NCBI GenBank assembly: GCA_013112685.1
Contig: JABFGC010000002.1
Coordinates: forward strand, 124,001 to 188,000
Length of the DNA: 64,000 nucleotides
Source: Chloroflexota bacterium
GTDB lineage: Bacteria; Chloroflexota; Anaerolineae; Anaerolineales; Villigracilaceae
Direction: 5' to 3'
Shown: positions 49,268-57,809 of the stretch, piece after piece
Layout: each line of letters opens with the position of its first letter
Numbering within the stretch: position 1 is the first letter of the stretch
Made by a program: the position numbers and the translations under genes
Notes under the pieces: model-generated
What the model saw: the letters and a program-made list of their open reading frames with translations, nothing else
What the model was told of the DNA's origin: nothing
The model's database searches: none

Positions 49268-49921
49268 ATGGAAATTACCTGGTACGGACATTCCTGTTTT
49301 CGCTTGACCGAACGCAACTACGCAACCGTCGTCACCGACCCGTTTGACCACAAGACGGTGGGGTACGACGCGCTCAAACTCAAGGCGGAGATCGTCACCA
49401 TCAGCCACGATGCGCCCGGTCACAACAACAGCGACGCCGTCAAAGGCACGACCCACGTCCTCACCGGCGCGGGCGAGTTCGAGATCGGCGGCGTGTTCAT
49501 CACCGCCGTGCAGACCGGCGGCGGAGGCGGCGGCAAAAAGAACAAGGATAAGGTCCGCAACACGCTTTATGTTTTCGATTACGACGGCATCACCGTGGCG
49601 CACCTCGGCGATTTGCAGGAGGTCCCCACCCAGAGCGAAGTCGAAGCCCTGGGAACGGTCAACGTGCTCCTCGTCCCGGTGGGAGGCGGGGGCAGTCTCA
49701 ACGCCGCCAAAGCCGCGGAAGTGGTCAGCCTCATCGAGCCGAATCTCGTCGTCCCCATGCACTATTCCACGCCCGCCGCAAAGATCAGCCTCGACTCGCT
49801 CAACAAATTCCTCAAGGAAATGGGCTTGGGTAAAATCGAAGCGCAGCCTTCACTGAAGGTGACCCGCTCCGGCTTGCCCGAGGAAACCAGGGTTGTCGTG
49901 CTGGATTACCAGCAAGGGTAG
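49268..49921 (+). CDS. MBL-fold protein, UlaG/UPF0173-like
   Basis: A 217-residue metallo-beta-lactamase-like protein. MEITWYGHSCFRL at the start, SHDAPGHNN near residues 48-56 (the metal motif with Asp49 and His52 but with altered spacing), AHLGDL and the final VPMHYSTP fit the UlaG/YtkL branch. A Gly/Lys-rich loop (GGGGGGKKNKDK) is inserted near residue 85. TATAAT lies at 49241-49246 and GGAGG before the ATG. The reaction is unknown. Confidence 0.8.
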   Translation: MEITWYGHSCFRLTERNYATVVTDPFDHKTVGYDALKLKAEIVTISHDAPGHNNSDAVKGTTHVLTGAGEFEIGGVFITAVQTGGGGGGKKNKDKVRNTLYVFDYDGITVAHLGDLQEVPTQSEVEALGTVNVLLVPVGGGGSLNAAKAAEVVSLIEPNLVVPMHYSTPAAKISLDSLNKFLKEMGLGKIEAQPSLKVTRSGLPEETRVVVLDYQQG

Positions 49922-49938
49922 ATGCCCGAAGGGTAAAC

Positions 49939-50241
49939 ATGCCAGTCAAAGTCATCATGACCTGGGACATCGCGGCGGAACGCGATCAGGAATATTTCGA
50001 ATTCGTCATCGGTGAATTCGTGCCCGGCGTGCAGAGGCTCGGTTTACAGCCCGCCGAAGCCTGGGCGACACTGTACGGCTCGTACCCGCAGATCCAGGTG
50101 GGCTTGCTCGCGTCCGACGTGGAACAGGCGCGGAAAATCCTCGCCTCGTCCGAATGGGGCATGTTACAGGACCGCCTGTTTGGGTACGTCAAAAATTACT
50201 CGTATAAAATCGTGCCCGTCCGCACAGGATTTCAGTTCTAA
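49939..50241 (+). CDS. Conserved hypothetical protein, small alpha/beta
   Basis: A 100-residue protein with no signal or membrane segment. The pattern (VKVIMTWDI, WATLYGSYPQIQVGLLASD, KIVPVRTGF) suggests a ferredoxin-like or dimeric alpha/beta-barrel fold. It starts 17 bases after the MBL gene, behind GAAGGG, and is probably co-transcribed with it. I do not recognise a function. Confidence 0.7.
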   Translation: MPVKVIMTWDIAAERDQEYFEFVIGEFVPGVQRLGLQPAEAWATLYGSYPQIQVGLLASDVEQARKILASSEWGMLQDRLFGYVKNYSYKIVPVRTGFQF

Positions 50242-50318
50242 CCACAGATGAACATAGATGAGCGCAGATGGATTGGATAATTCATTTGTGTTTATCCGGC
50301 TTCATCTGTGGTGAATTT
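50242..50318 (+). repeat. Short degenerate repeat, family H (ACCACAGATGAACATAGATG)
   Basis: The left arm (CCACAGATGAACATAGATG) and right arm (GTTTATCCGGCTTCATCTGTGGTG) are inverted, folding the gap. Similar words (AGATAAACACGGAGA) occur at 2080-2095 before the GDSL gene and, inverted, at 43130-43160. Confidence 0.65.
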
Positions 50319-50322
50319 CAAC

Positions 50323-52776
50323 ATGCAAAATAAAACGACCCAACTCCTGCCGTGGTTCTTCTTCGCCGCGGCTTTTCAGTCTCTGGTTGCCGCCGCCGCA
50401 CTGATGCGCGTGCCGTCGGAGGGCTTATCCCTTGCGCGCCTTGCCCTGCTTGGGGTGTTTGCGTTCCTTTTCCTTTCAGGGATTGGATTGGGAATTTTTG
50501 CACGCCGCGACATTTCCCGCTTCGAGCGGCTTACTGCCGCGCCGGTCATTTTCTCCACTGCGCTTCTTGCGCTGACGTTGAGCCTGATCCTGTTCCTTTT
50601 GCGTTATCTCGACCCGGAGCGGCTCCTGCCTTACCACGAGCGGATCAGCCCGCTGCTGTGGCTCTTGCTCTTTCTCAGCCTCGAAGCGACCCTGCTTCTC
50701 CTGCTCCTCAAAAACGGATTTCATCCCGATGCGCTCATCGCGCGCAAGCCGGTTTACCTCACTGCCCTCGCTGGATCCCTTTTACTGATTATCGTCTTCC
50801 TGTTCGTTTCCATTACCAAAATCGGAGTGACTCCCGACACCGCCTACTGGGGCGAACCCGGCGTAGCCATTCAAGGCTGGCAGTTTATCCTCGCGCTTCT
50901 CATCGGTTTTTCCATCCTTCTACTTTCCACTTTCTACTCGCCACTTATCCCACGTTCCTCGTTCCTTATCCCTTTATCTCTCTACCTCGCCGCCGCCGCC
51001 CTCTGGCTGAGCGTCCCGCTTGAGACGCTCGCCAACAGTTTCTACGCCCCCATCTCCCCGCCGACGAATCTTCCCCTGCCGTATTCCGATGCGGGATTCT
51101 ACGACTTCTCCGCGCAGAGCCTGCTCATCGGCGCGGACTACTTCGGCGGCATCCCGCCGCGTCCGTTGTATGTGACGTTCCTCGCCTTCCTGCACCTGCT
51201 CTTCGACCAGAACTATCCCGCCATCATCGCCGCGCAAACGCTGGTATTGGCGCTTTTCCCGGTGGCGTTGTATTTCCTCGGAAAAAAACTGCACTCTCCC
51301 GCCGCCGGTGTGACCGCGGCGCTGTTCGCCGTTTTCCGCGAGTACACCGGTTTGTGGATCGCCTCGAACACGCGCGTGGCAAATTCCAAAATGTTCACCA
51401 CCGACTTCCCGACCACGATGGCGATTGCGCTGACCTGTCTGGTCGTCATCTGGTGGCTGGAGCGGCGCGACCTCAAATCCACGCTGGCAGCGGGCGGGGC
51501 GTTCGGCTTGTTCCTTTTGTTCCGCACGCAGTCCATGCTGACCCTGCCGGTGTTGTTCGTGCTTGTCCTTTTCGTCATGCAATTCGATTGGACGGCATGG
51601 TTCAAGGCGGGCATTGTCTTCGGCGCGACAATGCTGCTCGTCCTCCTGCCATGGCTCACGCATAACTACACGATTTCCGGCAAATTTTCCTTCGACGATC
51701 CCAATCAAGTGGCGGTGATCTACAGTCAATATGCCTTCACGGGCAACCTGGATTTGAGCCAGTTCGACCCGGAGACCGACAGCGTGCGCGAACGCATCGT
51801 CTCATTCACGCTCGAAAATCCCGCCTACGTTGCCAATTTCATCGCGGCGCATTTCCTGAACACCGAGATCGGCGGCTTGCTCGTGCTTCCGCTCATCAAA
51901 CCGTTCAACGGGTTTCAGGAGCCGGTCAACCTGTATTGGGTCGAATGGGACGGCTCGCTTGAATGGTATAACGTCATTCTGGTTTTGGTCTATCTCCTTG
52001 TCCTCGCGGTGGGATTTGGCGCGGCGTGGCGGCGCATGGGCTGGCTGGGGTTTGTCCCGCTGGCGTTCAATTTGGGATACGCGCTCTCCAACGGCATTGC
52101 CCGCTTCTCCAGTTGGCGTTACAACATGCCGGTGGATTGGGTCATCTATTTTTACTTTGCCGTCGGCGCAATTGAGATTTTGGGCGGTTTGGCGCTTTTG
52201 TTTGGCGCAAAGCCGGAAAAAGTCTTTCCACAGGCGCAGCCGCCCGAGCCAACCTCCATCACGTTTGCCGGGTTCCACCCGAAGTTTCTTTTGCCGGTGT
52301 TTATCTTCGTGTTTATTGGTTCGCTTCCCTGGCTTGCAAAGGGACTTGCCCAGCCGCGTTACACGTCCACGCAGGATGAATTGATCGCAAAACTCGAAAC
52401 CAGCGGCTATGACCGTGAAGACGTGCAATCCTTTTTGGCGCAGCCGGATGCGGTTCTGCTCGAAGGGCGCTTGATGTTCCCACGCATGTATTGGAAAGGG
52501 GAGGGGCTTTCCTCCGCCAATCCCTGGCCCGCATATGCCGAGCAGGATTTTCCACGCATCGGTTTCATCCTCATCAATTCCAGTCATCAGAATTTGATCT
52601 TCCCTACAAGGGAATTGCTCGACTTCAAACAGGGGGCGGATGCCATCGTCCTTGCCTGCGACGTGGGCGACAGCCTGCTTGAAGCGCGCGTGGTTGACTT
52701 TGAACATGTTTCCCATCAAAGCAAACCCCTCACCGATCCCTGCCCTGATCACCGATCACTGATAACTGATCACTGA
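50323..52776 (+). CDS. Multi-pass membrane protein, glycosyltransferase family 39-like
   Basis: An 817-residue protein with about a dozen hydrophobic helices. The large hydrophilic loop after YSDAGFYDF and the placing of an Asp-containing segment between helices resemble GT-C glycosyltransferases (PMT/ArnT type), which use lipid-linked sugars at the outer membrane face; this is by pattern only. Residues around FYSPLIPRSSFLIPLSLY are encoded by a pyrimidine-rich degenerate repeat. The last residues (DPCPDHRSLITDH) and stop are made by repeat family B, so the natural C-terminus may have been replaced. The ATG 50323 is chosen; a GTG 50308 lies inside repeat H. Confidence 0.72.
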   Translation: MQNKTTQLLPWFFFAAAFQSLVAAAALMRVPSEGLSLARLALLGVFAFLFLSGIGLGIFARRDISRFERLTAAPVIFSTALLALTLSLILFLLRYLDPERLLPYHERISPLLWLLLFLSLEATLLLLLLKNGFHPDALIARKPVYLTALAGSLLLIIVFLFVSITKIGVTPDTAYWGEPGVAIQGWQFILALLIGFSILLLSTFYSPLIPRSSFLIPLSLYLAAAALWLSVPLETLANSFYAPISPPTNLPLPYSDAGFYDFSAQSLLIGADYFGGIPPRPLYVTFLAFLHLLFDQNYPAIIAAQTLVLALFPVALYFLGKKLHSPAAGVTAALFAVFREYTGLWIASNTRVANSKMFTTDFPTTMAIALTCLVVIWWLERRDLKSTLAAGGAFGLFLLFRTQSMLTLPVLFVLVLFVMQFDWTAWFKAGIVFGATMLLVLLPWLTHNYTISGKFSFDDPNQVAVIYSQYAFTGNLDLSQFDPETDSVRERIVSFTLENPAYVANFIAAHFLNTEIGGLLVLPLIKPFNGFQEPVNLYWVEWDGSLEWYNVILVLVYLLVLAVGFGAAWRRMGWLGFVPLAFNLGYALSNGIARFSSWRYNMPVDWVIYFYFAVGAIEILGGLALLFGAKPEKVFPQAQPPEPTSITFAGFHPKFLLPVFIFVFIGSLPWLAKGLAQPRYTSTQDELIAKLETSGYDREDVQSFLAQPDAVLLEGRLMFPRMYWKGEGLSSANPWPAYAEQDFPRIGFILINSSHQNLIFPTRELLDFKQGADAIVLACDVGDSLLEARVVDFEHVSHQSKPLTDPCPDHRSLITDH

Positions 52777-52799
52777 TAACTGCCCACTGATCACTGGCA
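52737..52799 (+). repeat. Short degenerate repeat, family B, second copy
   Basis: CTGATCACCGATCACTGATAACTG words repeat up to the mutY start. The left part is translated as the C-terminus of the preceding membrane protein. Confidence 0.75.
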
Positions 52800-53837
52800 A
52801 TGAAACACCTCTCCACCCCGCTGCTCAAATGGTATGCCCAGCACCGCCGCCCCATGCCCTGGCGCGACCACCCCGACCCGTATGCAGTTTGGGTTTCGGA
52901 GATCATGCTCCAGCAAACGCGCGTGGAAACGGTCATTCCATATTTTGAAAAATGGATGAAATTATTTCCAAACGTGAAGACACTGGCGAACGCCAAAGAG
53001 CGGGATGTGTTGAACGCCTGGGAGGGACTTGGCTATTACACCCGCGCGCGCAACCTGCACAAAGCCGCAAAAATCGTCGCCTCGGACTTTAACGGGAAAT
53101 TGCCTCGTGACCCCCAAGCCTTGCGCTCCCTTCCGGGCATTGGTCGCTACACGGCGGGGGCAATCGCTTCCATTGCCTTCAGAATGGACGAGCCAACGCT
53201 CGACGGCAACATCCGCCGCGTCCTCTCGCGTTTGTTCGACCTGAGCGAATATGCCGATTCCTCTGCTGGCGAAAAAATCCTGTGGGAGTTGGCGGCGAGG
53301 AATCTGCCCAAAGGAAAAGCAGGCGACTACAACCAGGCGCTCATGGAACTGGGCGCGACGGTCTGCCTGCCGAAGAATCCGCGCTGTTTGCTCTGCCCGC
53401 TGATGAAGTTGTGCCGGGCGCGCGAAAACGGCACACAGGATTTACGCCCCGTCATGAAGCCGAAGAAGCGGATGCCGCAATATATCCACGCGGCGGCAGT
53501 GATCGTGGAACGCGGGCGCGTGCTGCTCAGTCAACGCCCGGCGGGCGGATTGCTCGGAGGGATGTGGGAGTTCCCGAACGTGCGGGTGGGGGAGGACCCG
53601 GCAAAGGAATTGGCAAACGCCTTGAGAGCAACAGCCAGCCTGCGGGTCCGGCGAGGCGAGGCGCTGGGTGTTGTCTCACATGCGTATAGCCACTTGAGGG
53701 TTCTGGTGTATCCATTTCGATGTCAGGTGTTATCAATCCCCAGAGATAAAAACTTGAAATGGGTGAACCTCAGCGAATTGGATGATTACCCGATGGGGAA
53801 AGTGGACCGGCAGATCGCAGATAAACTGACCCTGTAA
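52800..53837 (+). CDS. mutY: A/G-specific adenine DNA glycosylase MutY
   Basis: A 345-residue base-excision repair enzyme that removes A opposite 8-oxoG. The catalytic Glu is in EIMLQQTRV; the helix-hairpin-helix is LPGIGRYTAGAI, followed by the catalytic Asp in LDGNIRRV. The 4Fe-4S motif C-x6-C-x2-C-x5-C is seen in CLPKNPRCLLCPLMKLC. The C-terminal NUDIX-like domain that recognises 8-oxoG is present. The ATG adjoins a repeat and has no clear Shine-Dalgarno. Confidence 0.95.
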   Translation: MKHLSTPLLKWYAQHRRPMPWRDHPDPYAVWVSEIMLQQTRVETVIPYFEKWMKLFPNVKTLANAKERDVLNAWEGLGYYTRARNLHKAAKIVASDFNGKLPRDPQALRSLPGIGRYTAGAIASIAFRMDEPTLDGNIRRVLSRLFDLSEYADSSAGEKILWELAARNLPKGKAGDYNQALMELGATVCLPKNPRCLLCPLMKLCRARENGTQDLRPVMKPKKRMPQYIHAAAVIVERGRVLLSQRPAGGLLGGMWEFPNVRVGEDPAKELANALRATASLRVRRGEALGVVSHAYSHLRVLVYPFRCQVLSIPRDKNLKWVNLSELDDYPMGKVDRQIADKLTL

Positions 53838-53968
53838 AAACTACCGGTCATGCAGGCGGCGGTGTACCAACCAACGAATCGGACGAAGTGGAAGAATCGT
53901 ATCTTGCGCCGCCTATCGTTGAAGCCGCCTCAAGAGCCAACAGTTTTCCAACCGCTATTCTTGTTGGC

Positions 53969-54442
53969 TTACTCCCTGGCGAGCTTCAATACTTTACCCA
54001 GTAATTCATCTCCATATCGAATGGAGGAGGCGCGCAGCCTTTCGATGTATGGTGCGACCTGATCTATCTCTCCCCTCTGCTTTGCCATCAGAAGGACGCC
54101 CAGGGCGCCGATGCAATTGATTTGATTATGTTCAGCGATCATTCTGGCGCGACGGTCGTCAATCAGTAGCGCGTCGGCGGATAACTGTTTATAAAGAGCC
54201 ATCGCTTCGATCTCGCCGCGTCCGAGTCCGCCCGCCGCAACAACCCAGCGCGTAACATCCACTTCCTCGACCCTGCCAGACAAAAATTCCCTCAGCACGC
54301 CCGCCTGCGGCTTATCAGGGTCAACAACCTCCTTGTAAACCGCTAGTGGAACTTTAACATCGTCATACACACGCAATAAAATATCCAGTCCGTCGCAGGT
54401 TGCCAAAGCAATGAGGGCAGAACTGTCGGCAACAACGAGCAT
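53969..54442 (-). CDS. DUF3368/PIN-like toxin
   Basis: A 157-residue PIN-fold protein. Acidic residues expected at the nuclease site are Asp6 (VVADSSALIAL), the Glu in RGEIEAMAL and the Asp pair in LLIDDRRAR. It lies four bases after the UPF0175 gene on the same strand, the usual antitoxin-toxin order. RNA cleavage by the toxin is the family expectation. Confidence 0.88.
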   Translation of the reverse strand: MLVVADSSALIALATCDGLDILLRVYDDVKVPLAVYKEVVDPDKPQAGVLREFLSGRVEEVDVTRWVVAAGGLGRGEIEAMALYKQLSADALLIDDRRARMIAEHNQINCIGALGVLLMAKQRGEIDQVAPYIERLRASSIRYGDELLGKVLKLARE

Positions 54443-54445
54443 GGG

Positions 54446-54700
54446 TTATTTTTCCCCGCTAAACTTTTCGAAATCCGCTTCCAATTCCTCGGGCGTTTGA
54501 GAGCGTAAAGTGACTCCTTCGCGTTTACAAAAATCGAGGAACGCATAGCGATCCACCCCCGCCAGTTCGCTTGCAGCACCGATCGAAAGTTCCCCCGATT
54601 TGTAAAGTCCAAGTGCCGCATACAAGCGGATTTTTCTTGCCGCTTCTTCAGGAGACTCGGCGATAAATTGGTTCTCGGGGAGTGAAAATGAAATTTGCAT
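54446..54700 (-). CDS. UPF0175 family antitoxin
   Basis: An 84-residue DNA-binding type antitoxin. The helix-turn-helix-like segment GELSIGAASELAGVDRYAFL and the end SQTPEELEADFEKF match UPF0175. GAGGTG precedes the ATG. TATAAT at 54722-54717 (minus) is a candidate -10 box, and the near-palindrome TTGTTCAACAA at 54731-54741 next to it could be its operator. Confidence 0.88.
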   Translation of the reverse strand: MQISFSLPENQFIAESPEEAARKIRLYAALGLYKSGELSIGAASELAGVDRYAFLDFCKREGVTLRSQTPEELEADFEKFSGEK

Positions 54701-54813
54701 GTTTCACCTCGATCCAATTATACAACTATATTGTTCAACAAATTTCCCGCGCGAAGCATTCGGGAGCATTCAGATTCTGTAGAATCGCCGTTCAGAACAT
54801 TTTTCGTTTTTTT

Positions 54814-54979
54814 ACCGCCAAGGACGCCAAGCCGCCATGTTCCTTCTTTATTTCCTCTTTGGGATGAAGAATACCCCGCCGCTCTGCGGCGAAAAGTTCT
54901 TAAGGGGTTGCGGTCTTTGATACCCCGTCCGCTTGCGGCGGGGTAGTTCATTCTTGGCGTTCTTGGCGACTTGGCGGTT
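54814..54979. repeat. Composite fold-back repeat, family G (CGCCAAGGACGCCAAG)
   Basis: The left arm ACCGCCAAGGACGCCAAG (54814-54831) and the right arm of three CTTGGCG units (54953-54979) are inverted. Between them are two smaller hairpins built from TACCCCGCCGC and TACCCCGTCCGC words. No gene is found in 54701-55048, which otherwise holds the promoter of the toxin-antitoxin pair. Confidence 0.75.
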
Positions 54980-55048
54980 CATTTTAGAAATTTGTGCAGG
55001 GTGTGAATTTTGGGAAAGTATCTACGACATTTGAATGCTCCCAAGCAT

Positions 55049-56734
55049 TCAATTCTTCAATCCACTCCGCTCGCGGCGAACATCGCCTTGTGTCATTTTG
55101 CTCAACGTCACGAACACCATCGGTCTGCGTTTGGTTTCCTGGTACAGGTAACTCTTCACCGCGTTGATGATGTCCTTCTCGTCGTCCAGCCCGCCTTCAT
55201 GCACGACGTTCATCACCACCTTGCGGACTTCGGGCAGGAGGTCCTCAGCGTCTTCCGGCGAGACGAAACCGCGCGTGATGACCTCCGGCTCGTGCAGCAA
55301 CCGCCCCGTCAGTTTATCGAGGCTGATGTCAATCAGCATGATGCCGTTGCGCGCCAGTTGACTGCGCTCGCGCATCACGTCGCGATCGATATCGCCGATG
55401 GATTCACCGGTGACGAAGACATAATCCCCGGGGATGCGTTCGCCGAGCATGATCTTGTTGCCCGCCAGTTCCACCACCTGCCCATTTTCCACGACGATGG
55501 TGTTTTCAGGCTCGATGCCCAACTGCTGGGCGAGTTCGGCGTGGCGCACCAGCTGGCGCAGTTCGCCGTGGATGGGCATGAAATGCCGGGGCGCACCAAG
55601 GTTGATGAGCAGTTTCTGCTCCTCCTGCGAGGCGTGACCGGAGACGTGGATGGGCGCGATGCCGTCGTGAATGACCCGCGCGCCTCTCCTTAACAGACGG
55701 TTGATCGTCTTGCTGATGGTTTCTTCGTTGCCCGGAATCGGATGCGATGAAAGCACGACCGTGTCGCCTTCCTTCAAACCAAACTGGCGGTTCGTGCCCG
55801 TGGAGAGCCGCCCGACGATGGAAGAAGGTTCGCCCTGCGAGCCGGTGCACATCAGCACAACCTTGTGGTTCTGCATGTTCAACGCCTGTTCGAGCGGCAC
55901 GATGACGTCATCTGGAATATCTAGGTATTTCATCTTGCGCGCGATCTTGACGTTATCCACCATGCTCGGACCGGCTAACGCCATCTTGCGCCCGTGCTCG
56001 GCGGCGGCGTCCGCCACCTGCTGGACGCGCGAAATCAGCGATGCAAACGTGGCGACGATCACGCGCCCTTTCGCTTCGGCAAAGACCTTGTCGAACGCGG
56101 GACCGATGACGGTCTCGGAGGGGGTCCAGCCGGGGCGTTCGGAGTTGGTCGAGTCGGAGAGCAGCAAGTCCACGCCGCGCGTGGAGAACTCGGAGAGCTG
56201 GCGAAGTCGGTGGGGCCAGCCGTCCACGGGGGTGTGATCGAATTTGAAGTCGCTCATGTGCACCACCAGACCCGCAGGCGTGGTGATGCCCAGCCCGACC
56301 GCATCCGGGATGGAGTGGCTGACGTGGAAATATTCGATGGTAAAGGGACCGATCTTGCTCGTTTCGCCCGCCTGGATGGTTTTGATCTGGGCTTTGTGAT
56401 GCGAGTTGTTTCGCAGCAATTTGCCTTCGATCAAGCCGCGCGTCAGCGGCGTGGCATAGACCGGCACGGGAATATCCTCCAGAAAGTGGTGGATCGCGCC
56501 GATGTGGTCTTCGTGTCCGTGCGTGATGACGAGCGCGAGGACGCGGTTTGCCTTTTTCTTTAAATACTCGTAGTCCGGAATGATGTAATCCACGCCCAGC
56601 ATGTCGTTCAGGGGGAACATGATGCCCGCGTCCACCACGATGATGTCGCCGCCGAACTCGTACGCCATCATGTTCTTTCCCACTTCACCCAGCCCCCCGA
56701 GCGGGATGATTCTCAATTTATTCTTTTTACTCAT
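55049..56734 (-). CDS. rnj: Ribonuclease J
   Basis: A 561-residue RNase J, an MBL/beta-CASP enzyme with 5'-exo and endonuclease activity in mRNA decay and rRNA maturation. The metal motif HGHEDH is at residues 72-77; the beta-CASP domain carries the STNSERPG segment and STGTNRQF-like loop, and the C-terminal dimerisation domain follows. It is full length. Its mRNA would have a 5' leader of about 280 bases with several hairpins (see the leader entry), suggesting autoregulation as for RNase E in other bacteria. Confidence 0.96.
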   Translation of the reverse strand: MSKKNKLRIIPLGGLGEVGKNMMAYEFGGDIIVVDAGIMFPLNDMLGVDYIIPDYEYLKKKANRVLALVITHGHEDHIGAIHHFLEDIPVPVYATPLTRGLIEGKLLRNNSHHKAQIKTIQAGETSKIGPFTIEYFHVSHSIPDAVGLGITTPAGLVVHMSDFKFDHTPVDGWPHRLRQLSEFSTRGVDLLLSDSTNSERPGWTPSETVIGPAFDKVFAEAKGRVIVATFASLISRVQQVADAAAEHGRKMALAGPSMVDNVKIARKMKYLDIPDDVIVPLEQALNMQNHKVVLMCTGSQGEPSSIVGRLSTGTNRQFGLKEGDTVVLSSHPIPGNEETISKTINRLLRRGARVIHDGIAPIHVSGHASQEEQKLLINLGAPRHFMPIHGELRQLVRHAELAQQLGIEPENTIVVENGQVVELAGNKIMLGERIPGDYVFVTGESIGDIDRDVMRERSQLARNGIMLIDISLDKLTGRLLHEPEVITRGFVSPEDAEDLLPEVRKVVMNVVHEGGLDDEKDIINAVKSYLYQETKRRPMVFVTLSKMTQGDVRRERSGLKN

Positions 56735-57012
56735 ACAGTTTCTCTGTTAACCTCTCGATGATCGAAATTTTTATAAAACCGCCTATGCGGTTAAAGTCAA
56801 GGTAAGGGTTGCAGGCAGACGGGATAAACACAGGGCGCGGAAAGGGAAATCCCTCAATCGTCCCGTTGATTCCGTTCGTCTGCTGCGGCTATTGGGTGGT
56901 CTTTTCCCTCAAACAAAAAGACCTCCGCTGACTTGCTCGCGAAGATCGGTCCGGTAAAACACGATGGTTCTCAAACAAATGGCGCTTCAGCGCCAATAAA
57001 GTCAACTCAACG
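56735..57012 (-). promoter_or_regulatory. Long structured 5' leader of the RNase J gene
   Basis: No gene is seen here. Three hairpins stand out: TGGCGC/GCGCCA (56980-56985 with 56990-56995), GGTCTTTT/AAAAGACC (56898-56905 with 56916-56923) and AACCGC/GCGGTT (56777-56782 with 56787-56792). The last is followed on the minus strand by an A/T-rich run and lies 40 bases before the start codon. The leader could be a target of RNase J itself. Confidence 0.5.
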
Positions 57013-57018
57013 ACGGTG

Positions 57019-57047
57019 AGTATAGCAGGGTGGGGGGGATTTGTCAA
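57019..57047 (-). promoter_or_regulatory. Promoter of the RNase J gene
   Basis: On the minus strand TTGACA (57047-57042), a 17-base spacer and TATACT (57024-57019). Confidence 0.78.
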
Positions 57048-57060
57048 AGCGGGTTTGGGA

Positions 57061-57137
57061 CCATAGACCGAGCTCAGACCGTAAACGATGGACTGTTGCC
57101 AACCGCCCGCCATCCACCGTCCATCGTCTTCGGTCAT
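57061..57137 (+). repeat. Short degenerate repeat, family A, second copy
   Basis: ACCATAGACCG, CAGACCGTAAACGATGG, CCATCCACCGTCCATCG words recur, with the same vocabulary as 1925-2007. It lies between the RNase J promoter and the end of the DUF1992 gene. Confidence 0.7.
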
Positions 57138-57442
57138 TTCTTCTGGCGCTTCTGCCGCTCCATCATCACATTGAACCGCAACTGCTTTTCCGAGATGGCT
57201 TTCCTGATCTTCCTGCGCAGGCTTTCTTCGTGGGTGACGGCGAGCCGTTCTTTCAACGCAGCGATCTCCTGCAATAGTTCGATCTCCGCCGAGACCATGC
57301 CCGCATTTTTCAAAACAGAATACGCAATGCGTAACTCCTCCGGCGTTTCGAAATACGCCGCCAGGTCGAGCGGCTTGCCCTTCAAGTCGTCGAACTCGCC
57401 GCGCTCCATCGCTTCGCGGATGATTTTTTCAATGGAATACAT
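57134..57442 (-). CDS. DUF1992 (DnaJ homologue subfamily C member 28-like) protein
   Basis: A 102-residue protein. IEKIIREAMERGEFDDLKGKP and the helical remainder match DUF1992, a conserved domain found in bacteria and in eukaryotic DNAJC28; no J domain is present. Function is unknown. Its last codons overlap the end of repeat family A. Confidence 0.85.
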   Translation of the reverse strand: MYSIEKIIREAMERGEFDDLKGKPLDLAAYFETPEELRIAYSVLKNAGMVSAEIELLQEIAALKERLAVTHEESLRRKIRKAISEKQLRFNVMMERQKRQKK

Positions 57443-57498
57443 ACCCCTCGATTTTACCCAAAAACCTGCCGCACGCGCTTACGTGTAAACGGCGCACC

Positions 57499-57714
57499 TC
57501 ATGGATTCGGCGGCGTTGCAGGCGGATTGGGATTATCCTGCGCGGGCGTTTCGCCTTCCTTCGCGCCAGACAGCGAGGAAAAGGTCGCTTGGAAAACGCC
57601 GACGATCACAGGTCCCAGGATGACTCCCACAATTGCCGAGGCAAGACCGCTCCAGCCGAAGCCCCAATAACAAATCAGGGCGATGATCAGACTTACGACA
57701 CCGATGGCACCCAT
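57499..57714 (-). CDS. Small membrane protein of unknown function
   Basis: A 71-residue protein with two hydrophobic helices (about 5-22 and 26-45) and a polar Pro-rich tail (PAQDNPNPPATPPNP). The ATG 57714 follows AAGGAG by six bases, a strong start; the longer open frame upstream has no ribosome-binding site. Repeated G-x3-G spacing suggests packing into an oligomer. I cannot assign a function. Confidence 0.72.
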   Translation of the reverse strand: MGAIGVVSLIIALICYWGFGWSGLASAIVGVILGPVIVGVFQATFSSLSGAKEGETPAQDNPNPPATPPNP

Positions 57715-57774
57715 GGTGAACTCCTTCACAACCAGTATAGCACGCTGAAAATTCGTATTCAATCCCGGAAAAAA

Positions 57775-57803
57775 TTGACATCTCTGCCCAACTCCTGTAA
57801 ACT
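57775..57803 (+). promoter_or_regulatory. Promoter of the hydrolase-ligase fusion gene, leaderless geometry
   Basis: TTGACA (57775-57780), a 17-base spacer and TAAACT (57798-57803). The -10 box ends six bases before the ATG at 57810, so the mRNA would start at or beside the start codon. Confidence 0.78.
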
Positions 57804-57809
57804 CTCTAC

